Origin: Pontibacter aquaedesilientis
GTDB taxonomy: Bacteria > Bacteroidota > Bacteroidia > Cytophagales > Hymenobacteraceae
DNA length: 64,000 bases
Direction: 5' to 3'
Assembly: GCF_014773225.1 (NCBI RefSeq)
Contig: NZ_JACXAJ010000009.1
Coordinates: 1-64,000, forward strand
Position 1 is the first letter of the stretch. Each line of letters opens with the position of its first letter. The notes under the pieces were generated by a model. The model did no database searches. It was not told the DNA's origin and worked only from the letters and a program-made list of their open reading frames with translations. A program made the position numbers and the translations under genes. Below are positions 52,060 to 59,728 of this stretch, one piece after another.

Positions 52060-54156
52060 TTGAGCAACTTCTTCCATACCAAGATCGAATTCCTGAAAGG
52101 GGTTGGGCCGCAGCGGGCTGAGCTGCTGCAGAAGGAGCTCAATATTTATACCTATGGCGACCTCATTCAGCACTACCCTTTCCGGTACCTCGACCGCACG
52201 CAGTTCTATAAGATATCGGAACTGGACGAGAGCATGCCCTATGTGCAGGTGCGCGGACGTATGCGGGGGAAAGAAGTGATCGGCGAAGGCCGCAAGCAGC
52301 GCCTGGCCGCTACGCTCGTAGACGAGGATGGCAATGAGATGGACCTGGTTTGGTTCAAGGGCGTGAAGTGGATGCAGAAGACGCTGAAAAACCACACCGA
52401 TTACATCGTGTTCGGGAAGCCTACCTCCTTTAACGGCAAGTTCAGCATGGCCCACCCGGAGCTGGAGGAGCTGCTGGAAAAGAAACAGACCACCGCTTTC
52501 CTACAGCCTGTATACCATACCACCGAAAAACTAAAAGCCTTCCGTGTAGAGAGCAAAGTCATTTCCCGCATGATGGAGATGCTGCTTAAAGTCGCTATCC
52601 CCAACATTCAGGAAACGCTTTCACCGGAGCTTATTGACCATTACAAACTGATGAGCAAGCGCGACGCACTTATCAACATACATTTTCCACAGTCTGTGGA
52701 TAAGTACAATGCCGCTAAATTCCGTCTTAAGTTCGAAGAGCTATTTTACATACAGCTGCGTCTGTTGCGCCAGAAGACCGTGCGCCGCGCCGACCTGGCC
52801 GGGCAGGTGTTCAAGCAGGTACCGACCGTAACGGAGTTCTACAAAAACCACATGACCTTCGATCTGACCAATGCGCAGAAGCGGGTTATAAAAGAAATAC
52901 ACAAAGACCTGACGACCGGCAAGCAGATGAACCGTCTGCTGCAGGGCGATGTGGGTTCAGGCAAGACCATTGTGGCGTTCATTACCATGCTCATCGCCGC
53001 CGATAACGGGGCACAGTCCGTGTTGATGGCCCCTACCGAGATCCTGGCAGACCAGCATTACACCGGACTAAAGGAGTTTGCGGACCGACTAGGTATAAAC
53101 ATCGGCAAACTGACTGGCTCTTCCAAGGCGAAAGACCGTAGGGTGCTGCACGAGCAACTTCGTTCCGGCGAAATGAAAATGATCGTAGGCACGCATGCCT
53201 TGCTGGAGGATGTGGTGCAGTTTCAGAATCTGGGCCTTTGCATTGTGGATGAGCAGCACCGCTTCGGGGTGGAACAGCGCTCCAAGCTGTGGCGCAAAAA
53301 TCCGCGTGTTATACCCCATGTGCTTGTGATGACGGCCACCCCTATTCCCCGCACCCTGGCCATGACGCTCTACGGCGACCTGGATGTATCGGTGATCGAC
53401 GAAATGCCGGCAGGCCGTAAGGAGATCGTGACCGTGCACCGCTTCGACTCCCACCGCCTGCGGGTTTTCCAGTTCGTGCGCGACCAGATTAAGCTGGGCC
53501 GGCAGGTATACATCGTGTACCCGCTCATAGAGGAATCGGAAGGGATGGACTACAAAGACCTGACGGATGGCTACGAAAGTATAAGAAGGGCGTTCCCGGA
53601 ATACCAGGTGAGCATGGTGCACGGCAAGTTGAAGGCGCAGGACAAGGACTACGAAATGCAACGCTTCGTCCGCAACGAAACTCAGATCATGGTGGCCACC
53701 ACCGTGATTGAGGTAGGCGTGAACGTACCAAATGCTTCTGTGATGATCATAGAGAGTGCCGAGCGCTTCGGTCTGTCGCAGCTGCACCAGTTAAGAGGCC
53801 GTGTGGGCCGTGGCGCTGAGCAAAGCTATTGTATACTCATGACAGGGTATAAGCTGAGCAGGGATAGCAAGACCCGACTGGAGACCATGGTGCGCACCAA
53901 CAATGGTTTCGAGATTGCTGACATTGACCTGAAGCTGCGCGGCCCCGGCGACCTGATGGGCACGCAGCAAAGCGGTGTGCTGGATTTGCTAATTGCCGAT
54001 CTGGCCAAAGACGCGCCAATACTTCAGGAGTCACGTGCTGCGGCTCAGCGGGTGTTGAACGATGACCCGCAGCTGGAGCAGCCGCAGAACCAAAATATCT
54101 TAAGGCACATCAAGTCGCTGAGCGTGAATACTGTTAACTGGAGTAGAATCAGCTAA
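52060..54156 (+). CDS. recG: ATP-dependent DNA helicase RecG
   Basis: A 698-residue helicase that regresses forks and processes branched DNA. A wedge/OB domain (about 1-240, with FLKGVGPQRAELLQKE) precedes the helicase core: LLQGDVGSGKTIVAF near residue 295, DEQHRFGV near 402, MTATPIPRTLAMT, and VATTVIEVGVNVPNA / HQLRGRVGRG. A TTG start (MSNFFHTKIEFLKG) is used; no earlier ATG is in frame. It is probably its own transcript after the palindrome. Confidence 0.94.
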   Translation: MSNFFHTKIEFLKGVGPQRAELLQKELNIYTYGDLIQHYPFRYLDRTQFYKISELDESMPYVQVRGRMRGKEVIGEGRKQRLAATLVDEDGNEMDLVWFKGVKWMQKTLKNHTDYIVFGKPTSFNGKFSMAHPELEELLEKKQTTAFLQPVYHTTEKLKAFRVESKVISRMMEMLLKVAIPNIQETLSPELIDHYKLMSKRDALINIHFPQSVDKYNAAKFRLKFEELFYIQLRLLRQKTVRRADLAGQVFKQVPTVTEFYKNHMTFDLTNAQKRVIKEIHKDLTTGKQMNRLLQGDVGSGKTIVAFITMLIAADNGAQSVLMAPTEILADQHYTGLKEFADRLGINIGKLTGSSKAKDRRVLHEQLRSGEMKMIVGTHALLEDVVQFQNLGLCIVDEQHRFGVEQRSKLWRKNPRVIPHVLVMTATPIPRTLAMTLYGDLDVSVIDEMPAGRKEIVTVHRFDSHRLRVFQFVRDQIKLGRQVYIVYPLIEESEGMDYKDLTDGYESIRRAFPEYQVSMVHGKLKAQDKDYEMQRFVRNETQIMVATTVIEVGVNVPNASVMIIESAERFGLSQLHQLRGRVGRGAEQSYCILMTGYKLSRDSKTRLETMVRTNNGFEIADIDLKLRGPGDLMGTQQSGVLDLLIADLAKDAPILQESRAAAQRVLNDDPQLEQPQNQNILRHIKSLSVNTVNWSRIS

Positions 54157-54302
54157 GGCGCAGCACAAAGAGTTCCACGCGAAACAACCTGCATTTTTTT
54201 AGCCCGACGCTTGCAAAGTATAGTGGCTTCCAGCAACTTTATGTAGTTCTTTACTGCCAATTCGTTAACCTACAGATTGCTATACCTTATAACCGTATAC
54301 CC

Positions 54303-55760
54303 GTGAAAACACGACATATCCTCTCTCTCCTCTTGCTTTCATTCTTTTGCTCCGCTTCACCTGCGATGGCACAAAAGAATGCGGCTATACCTTTCAACTA
54401 TCTCCCGGACAACACCGAGGATCAGTATAATCAAAGCATCCAAAGCAAGACACTGCCATTGGACGCAGACGGCTTTGTCATCCTGAGCAAAAGTAAGCCT
54501 GCCGAGTATGCCATAGAGCGCTACAACGCTTCCCTGAAGAAATCCTGGTCCGCCACCATACCGCTTACGGGCACTGAAACCATAGAGGCTTTCCTGCAAA
54601 ACGGAGAGGCCGCCATACTGGTAACGCACCGCGAAAACGAAAAAGGCACCCAGCAGCTACTCGCCCACCGGGTAGACCTGCGCAGCGGCCAGAAGGCGGC
54701 TCCGGCACTTTTGCTCGAGGCACCTTCTAAAGACCGCAAAGCAGGTATAGCTACTTCCCCGGACGGCACCAAACTGCTTGCCTACAGGTATAGCACCGAT
54801 GGCAACCAGGTACTGAAGAGCATCAGCGGTAGCCTGTACGATGGCAAGCTGCAAAAATTGGCAGACACTAAGTATAACCTGAGTGACCACCGCGGCATTG
54901 TGTCTGCCGAAGTAATCGTGAACAACGCCGGCGACCAGTTCATCAGCCTGATCTCTGAAAACATGAACCGCCTTACCGTGAGGCAGCACACACTGAAATC
55001 GCCGGAAGCTAAGGTGATGTCGGTGTTGGTGGGGGGTGTGTTCGGTGGCAAGAAGGTATACATTATGGACAGTAAATATGCCCTGCAGCCCAATGGCAAC
55101 CTTTATGGCGCCGTGCTCACTGCCAATGAGCAAACAGGTGAGTATTATAGCCTGAAAGCGGTAAAATTTGATTTTGAGAATGAAGACATGGTCTTTGCCG
55201 AAGAGTTCAGGTTTACGCCTGAGTACCTGGCCCGTGTGAACAGCCTCGACAAAAGCGGAGCTGCCAAAGCCAAGCGCCTCGAAGATATTTACCTCTCCGA
55301 CCTTATTTTAACACCTGACGAGAAGCTGGTCGTGCTGGCAGAGAAGAAGTATATGGAAGGCGGCGAGAACTCCCCTTATTATGCCAAAGAGATCCATTTG
55401 TTTGCCTATGACCAGTACATGGGCACTGCCTGGAGCTCGGTGCTGATGAAGAACCAGAAAGCTCCGTCTGACGAAGCATTTGCAGGGATATCTTACAGGT
55501 ATAACCTGGCCGGCAACATGCTGCACCTGCTCACGCTGGAAGAAATTGATGGGAAGTATGACCTCTACCTGCGCCGCATCGACACCGGCACTGGCAAGGC
55601 CGAGGCCCCAAAAGCTGCCGGCCTGAAAGTAGCCGACGATCAGGACATTGCTTACGTAAAGGATTTCACGGCCTGGCTCACCGAAAAAGACCTGGTAACG
55701 GTAGTGAGACCTTCTAAAAAAGCCAGTAGCCTGCAGCTGCGCAGGCTTCAGATCAAGTAA
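54303..55760 (+). CDS. Exported protein, possible beta-propeller
   Basis: A 485-residue exported protein with a GTG start and signal peptide (KTRHILSLLLLSFFCSASPAMAQ is cut after AQ). The mature part has short repeated strand patterns (GFVILSKSKPAEYAIERYN, AAILVTHRENEKGTQQLLAHRVD, KLLAYRYSTDGNQVLKSISGSLYD) that look like blades of a propeller. It is not recognised by name. It is monocistronic and rich in the octamer around its start (54280, 54385, 54743, 54786). No enzyme motif is seen. Confidence 0.75.
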   Translation: MKTRHILSLLLLSFFCSASPAMAQKNAAIPFNYLPDNTEDQYNQSIQSKTLPLDADGFVILSKSKPAEYAIERYNASLKKSWSATIPLTGTETIEAFLQNGEAAILVTHRENEKGTQQLLAHRVDLRSGQKAAPALLLEAPSKDRKAGIATSPDGTKLLAYRYSTDGNQVLKSISGSLYDGKLQKLADTKYNLSDHRGIVSAEVIVNNAGDQFISLISENMNRLTVRQHTLKSPEAKVMSVLVGGVFGGKKVYIMDSKYALQPNGNLYGAVLTANEQTGEYYSLKAVKFDFENEDMVFAEEFRFTPEYLARVNSLDKSGAAKAKRLEDIYLSDLILTPDEKLVVLAEKKYMEGGENSPYYAKEIHLFAYDQYMGTAWSSVLMKNQKAPSDEAFAGISYRYNLAGNMLHLLTLEEIDGKYDLYLRRIDTGTGKAEAPKAAGLKVADDQDIAYVKDFTAWLTEKDLVTVVRPSKKASSLQLRRLQIK

Positions 55761-55788
55761 TCAGAGTAACTTTGCGTCATCTATAAAA

Positions 55789-55817
55789 AAAGGCTGCTCC
55801 CTGAAGGAGCAGCCTTT
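55789..55817. terminator. Bidirectional terminator between the exported protein and acyl-CoA dehydrogenase genes
   Basis: AAAGGCTGCTCC / GGAGCAGCCTTT (55789-55800, 55806-55817) with a 5-nt loop; a run of A precedes it, giving U for leftward transcripts. Confidence 0.88.
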
Positions 55818-55841
55818 CCAAAACTATAGATTTGTCAGAAT

Positions 55842-57638
55842 CTAGTATACAAACTCATTTGCCTCGATCATAGCGGCTGCTATGCGGCGGCGTGCCTCCT
55901 TGGTGTTGTAAAGGTCTTTCTTCGTGAAGCGCTTCAGCCCCATAAAAAGCAGGCGCTGCTCGTCACCCTCGGCCATCGAGGCGATCGCCTCCTTACCGGA
56001 CAGATAGGCCGTATCCACGGCGTCGTTCAGAGTTACTCGCGCAATGTCAATCTGATTGGCCACCGCTTCCTCGCCTTTCATACCTACCAGTTTCTCCACG
56101 CGCAACAGCGTAGATTCTGCCACATAGGTCTTAATGGCCATGTCAGCAATGTTCATCAGGATCTCCTGCTCTTTGGCCAGAGAGTTCATGTATTTCTGTA
56201 CCGCCGTACCCGCCACCATCAGAATCGCTTTCTTTAAGCTTCTAATGGCTTTGTGCTCTGCAGCGAACAGGCCTTCTTCTTCCGACCCGAAATCAGGTAT
56301 AGCCATTAACTCCTGCTGCACCGATTGGGCTGGTCCCATCAGATCGAGCTCTCCGCTCATGGCTTTCTTCAAGATCATGTCCACGGTGAGCATGCGGTTG
56401 ATCTCATTGGTGCCTTCAAAAATGCGGTTGATGCGGGAATCACGGTAAGAGCGGTCCATCGGGTAATCGGCTGAGAAGCCATAACCTCCGTAGATCTGCA
56501 CACCTTCGTCCACTACGTAGTCAAGCACTTCCGATCCTTCTACTTTTAGTATGGCGCACTCGACTGCAAACTCACGGGCGGCACCCAGCATAGCTTCGTT
56601 CTCGTCTTTGCCGGCTGCCAGCAGTTCCTGCTCTTTGCGGTAGATATCCATTCCGCAACGGTACAGCGCCGACTCCACAGCATAAATGCGAATCGCCTGC
56701 TCTGCCAGTTTGTGGCGTATCGCTCCGAATTTAGAGATAGGCAGTTTGAACTGATGACGCTCATTGGCATACTTCACCGAGAGGTCGGCCACTTTTTTAG
56801 AAGCGCCCAGGGTAGCAGCACAAAGCTTGATGCGGCCAATGTTCAGAATATTGAATGCGATCAGGTGACCTTTTCCGATCTCGCCGAGCACGTTCTCTTT
56901 CGGCACCTCGCAGTCAGACAGGAACACCTGGCGTGTAGAAGAACCTTTGATGCCCATTTTGTGTTCCTCGTTGCCGAGACTCAGGCCCGGGTAGTTTTTC
57001 TCCACAATAAAGCCGGTGAACTTGTCGCCGTCTACCTGCGCAAACACGATGAACACATCAGCAAAACCTGCGTTTGTGATCCACATCTTCTGTCCGTTCA
57101 GGATATAGTGCGTGCCCGCTTCGTTCAAGACAGCTTTGGTTTTAGCGGCCAAAGCGTCAGAACCAGAGCCCGGCTCTGTGAGGCAGTAAGCCGCAGCCCA
57201 CTCGCCGGTTGTCAGTTTGGGTAAGTAGTTTTGTTTCTGCTCGTCCGTACCAAAATACAGGATCGGCAGCATGCCTATACCTGTGTGTGCCGCGAAAGCC
57301 ACCGGGAAGGAGTGCCCACCTCCTACCGATTCTGTTACCAGCAGTGAGGTGTTGAAGTCCATGTTCAGGCCACCATACTGTTCCGGCATGGATACAGCAA
57401 AGAGCCCCAACTCTCCGGCTTTTTTCATCAGGCCTTCCATCAGTCCTTCTTCGTGATTGTCCAGGCGCTCGAGAAGCGGGGTTACTTCATCACGCACAAA
57501 GTCCAGACAGGTCTGCGCCATCATGCGCTGCTCCTCACTGAACTCGGCAGGTATAAATACGTCCTGCGGATTGGTTTCCTTTATCAGAAATTCACCGCCT
57601 TGAACGGTAGTTGAGTTTTTATCAGTTACATTTTCCAT
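55842..57638 (-). CDS. Acyl-CoA dehydrogenase
   Basis: A 598-residue FAD enzyme, longer than the usual 380 residues because of a C-terminal extension of about 170 residues, as in VLCAD/ACAD9-type enzymes. Signatures are YCLTEPGSGSDALAAKT near residue 150 and QIYGGYGFSADYPMDRSYRDSRI / IFEGTNEINR near 385-410. It catalyses the first step of beta-oxidation. It is the last gene of the leftward fatty-acid cluster and is separated from the thiolase gene only by the four-helix-bundle cassette. Confidence 0.93.
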   Translation of the reverse strand: MENVTDKNSTTVQGGEFLIKETNPQDVFIPAEFSEEQRMMAQTCLDFVRDEVTPLLERLDNHEEGLMEGLMKKAGELGLFAVSMPEQYGGLNMDFNTSLLVTESVGGGHSFPVAFAAHTGIGMLPILYFGTDEQKQNYLPKLTTGEWAAAYCLTEPGSGSDALAAKTKAVLNEAGTHYILNGQKMWITNAGFADVFIVFAQVDGDKFTGFIVEKNYPGLSLGNEEHKMGIKGSSTRQVFLSDCEVPKENVLGEIGKGHLIAFNILNIGRIKLCAATLGASKKVADLSVKYANERHQFKLPISKFGAIRHKLAEQAIRIYAVESALYRCGMDIYRKEQELLAAGKDENEAMLGAAREFAVECAILKVEGSEVLDYVVDEGVQIYGGYGFSADYPMDRSYRDSRINRIFEGTNEINRMLTVDMILKKAMSGELDLMGPAQSVQQELMAIPDFGSEEEGLFAAEHKAIRSLKKAILMVAGTAVQKYMNSLAKEQEILMNIADMAIKTYVAESTLLRVEKLVGMKGEEAVANQIDIARVTLNDAVDTAYLSGKEAIASMAEGDEQRLLFMGLKRFTKKDLYNTKEARRRIAAAMIEANEFVY

Positions 57639-57652
57639 ATAGGTCAGATTTT

Positions 57653-58062
57653 AGATACTAGATTTTAGACATTAGATTTTTTATACACAGCAGTTTTGAA
57701 ACTATTGATCATTTTTTGGATCTGTTCTAATTGACTCAATACTTCTTCAAGCTGTGTCGTTTTTAATAAACCAAATGAGTTCGCTAAGATTAGCTGTGTT
57801 TCGAGCTCAAATGCTGAGCCCAATGCAATGCTTAGAAACTGGCCAAATTCTTTATTAGAATTTCTTCCAGCACCCTCGGCAATATTCGATGGTATTGAAA
57901 CAGTTGCCCGATTGATTTGGGATGTTAGTCCATATTTCTCGTTAGATGGAAAAGTTGCTGTTATCTCATAAACAGTTTTAGCTAACTCCATGGAACGCTG
58001 CCAAATTTTCAAGTCTCTAAAATTGTGCATGAAATATATCTAACATCTAAAATCTAGCATCT
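57653..58062. mobile_element. Four-helix-bundle cassette with 27-bp inverted repeats
   Basis: The repeats at 57653-57679 and 58036-58062 are inverted copies matching at about 23 of 27 positions (core CTAGATTTTAGA). They enclose one gene of 366 bp. The right repeat overlaps the TAG stop of the thiolase gene. The same unit occurs without a gene at 6293-6346. Mobility is inferred from structure only. Confidence 0.6.
57665..58030 (-). CDS. Four helix bundle protein (S23 / 23S intervening-sequence type)
   Basis: A 121-residue helical protein. The start MHNFRDLKIWQRSMELAKTVYE, the centre YGLTSQINRATVSIPSNIAEG and ELETQLILANSFG are hallmarks of the S23 family, which was first seen inside 23S rRNA genes and is related to the Avd accessory protein of diversity-generating retroelements. 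It forms pentamers and binds nucleic acid in known cases. It interrupts the thiolase-dehydrogenase order and is enclosed by inverted repeats. Confidence 0.95.
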   Translation of the reverse strand: MHNFRDLKIWQRSMELAKTVYEITATFPSNEKYGLTSQINRATVSIPSNIAEGAGRNSNKEFGQFLSIALGSAFELETQLILANSFGLLKTTQLEEVLSQLEQIQKMINSFKTAVYKKSNV

Positions 58063-59239
58063 ATTTCAACAACTCAAATACACCTGCCACACCTTGTCCA
58101 CCGCCAACGCAGGCCGTGACAAGGCCATGCTTGCCACCGGTACGGCGCAGGTCGCTGAAGAGCTGCACACTCAGCTTGGCGCCAGAGCAACCCAGTGGGT
58201 GGCCGAGGGCAATAGCACCTCCGTTAATATTTAGTTTCGCCGGGTCAAACTCGAGGTGACGCATTACAGCGATGGACTGTGCTGCGAAGGCCTCGTTCAT
58301 CTCGATCAGGTCGATATCGTTGAGTGTCATACCTGCCTGCTTCAATGCTTTCGGAACAGCAGCGATAGGTCCCATACCCATGATGCGCGGGTCTACACCG
58401 CCTGTACCGTAGCTTATCAACCTGGCAATCGGCTCTAGGTTCAGCTCTTTCACCATGCGTTCGCTCATCACAATCACAAAAGCAGCCCCATCGGAAGTTT
58501 GCGAAGAGTTACCGGCCGTTACAGAACCGCCTGCTGCAAACACGGGCTTCAGACGGGCCAATGCCTCCATCGAGGTATCAGCACGCGGGCCTTCGTCGGT
58601 ATCGACTACATAAGAGCGGGTTTTCTTCTTGCCATTGTCGTCAATGTAATTCTCCTCTATCGTGATTGGCACGATCTGGTCTTTGAAGTAGCCACTTTTG
58701 ATGGCGTTGATCGCTTTCTGGTGTGAGTTAAAAGCGAACTCATCCTGGTCTTCGCGCGTCACCTTATAGTCGGCGGCCACCGCCTCGGCAGTTAGGCCCA
58801 TGCTCAGGTACCAGTTCGGGTTGTTTTTGGCGATGTTATAGTTAGGTACGGTCTTCCAACCAGCCGTCGGCACCATCGACATCGACTCGGTACCGCCAGC
58901 GATGATACAGTCGGCCATACCTGCCGCTATGCGGTTGCTGGCAATGGCGATGGTCTCCACACCCGAGCCGCAATAGCGGTTCACGGTCATACCTGACACC
59001 GACATTGGCAGCGCCAGCAAGGACACCATACGGCCGATCTGAAGACCTTGCTCCGCCTCCGGCACGGCATTACCCACGATCAGGTCGTCTACGCGCTCGG
59101 GATCCAGGGCAGGTACAGAAGCCAGTAGATGTTTAATGACGTCAGCGGCCAGGTCATCGGGTCTGGTGAACCGGAAGCCTCCGCGCCCGGCTTTGCCTAC
59201 TGCGCTACGAAATCCGGCTACGATATATGCGTTGTTCAT
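58061..59239 (-). CDS. fadA: Acetyl-CoA C-acyltransferase (thiolase)
   Basis: A 392-residue degradative thiolase. The nucleophilic Cys is in VNRYCGSGVETIAIASNRI near residue 88, NEAFAAQ near 315 carries the His-region loop, and GHPLGCSGAK near 350 the second Cys. It cleaves 3-ketoacyl-CoA in the last step of beta-oxidation. It lies between the dehydrogenase/hydratase fusion and the acyl-CoA dehydrogenase. Its TAG stop (58061-58063) overlaps the right repeat of the four-helix-bundle cassette. Confidence 0.94.
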   Translation of the reverse strand: MNNAYIVAGFRSAVGKAGRGGFRFTRPDDLAADVIKHLLASVPALDPERVDDLIVGNAVPEAEQGLQIGRMVSLLALPMSVSGMTVNRYCGSGVETIAIASNRIAAGMADCIIAGGTESMSMVPTAGWKTVPNYNIAKNNPNWYLSMGLTAEAVAADYKVTREDQDEFAFNSHQKAINAIKSGYFKDQIVPITIEENYIDDNGKKKTRSYVVDTDEGPRADTSMEALARLKPVFAAGGSVTAGNSSQTSDGAAFVIVMSERMVKELNLEPIARLISYGTGGVDPRIMGMGPIAAVPKALKQAGMTLNDIDLIEMNEAFAAQSIAVMRHLEFDPAKLNINGGAIALGHPLGCSGAKLSVQLFSDLRRTGGKHGLVTACVGGGQGVAGVFELLK

Positions 59240-59286
59240 TTTGATGCTTTTTATAGTTTATACTATCAGCTATGTTTCATTTTTAT

Positions 59287-59697
59287 TTTGTCATCCTGTA
59301 AGGATCTTGGTAGCTAGGGTATAAAGCTGTAATTCAAGGATCAGCTTTCAGAAATCGCAGGTATGGATTTTCACTTTTAATCAGCTCCATTTTCTTTTCG
59401 CGACTCCACTCCTTTAACTCTTTTTCTCTATCAATTGCGTGCTGCACATAGGTATAGCGTTCATAGTAGAGAAGCCTGTAACAGAAGTAGCGCCCTGCAA
59501 AAGTTTCAGGTTTGCCTCTGTTTTCCCTGTGCTGCTCAAGCCTGTATACTAGGTCATTGGTCATCCCCACATAAAGCACCGTTTTGCTTGGGTTAGTGGT
59601 GATGTAAACAAAGTAATTATGGCTTTTCATAGCTGAGGCTTAACCTCCCGGGGGTAGGGGCCCTCTTTTTCTACCAAGTTTCTTTCAGAATGACAAA
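59287..59697. mobile_element. GIY-YIG cassette with 27-bp inverted repeats
   Basis: Left copy 59287-59313 and right copy 59671-59697 (inverted) share 23 of 27 positions, with the ends TTTGTCAT and CTTGGTAG identical. They enclose one 297-bp gene and short flanks. The repeat resembles the dispersed GTCATCCTG-type repeats seen in other Bacteroidota. Mobility is inferred. Confidence 0.6.
59334..59630 (-). CDS. GIY-YIG nuclease family protein
   Basis: A 98-residue stand-alone GIY-YIG domain. YFVYITTNPSKTVLYVGMTNDLVYRLEQHR has the two Tyr-containing strands (the motif reads YVY-like / YVG) and the catalytic Arg, and EKELKEWSREKKMELI carries the conserved Glu. Such small proteins are common in Bacteroidota with unknown roles; some relatives are homing or repair nucleases. 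It lies between inverted repeats inside the beta-oxidation cluster. An octamer lies inside (59450). Confidence 0.92.
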   Translation of the reverse strand: MKSHNYFVYITTNPSKTVLYVGMTNDLVYRLEQHRENRGKPETFAGRYFCYRLLYYERYTYVQHAIDREKELKEWSREKKMELIKSENPYLRFLKADP

Positions 59698-59728
59698 GAA
59701 CAAACAGCGAATGCTGCGTTAAACTTCC

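Noticed and set aside
57665..58030. An intervening sequence inside a 23S rRNA gene
   Set aside because: The S23-type gene is flanked by fatty-acid genes, and no rRNA sequence surrounds it.
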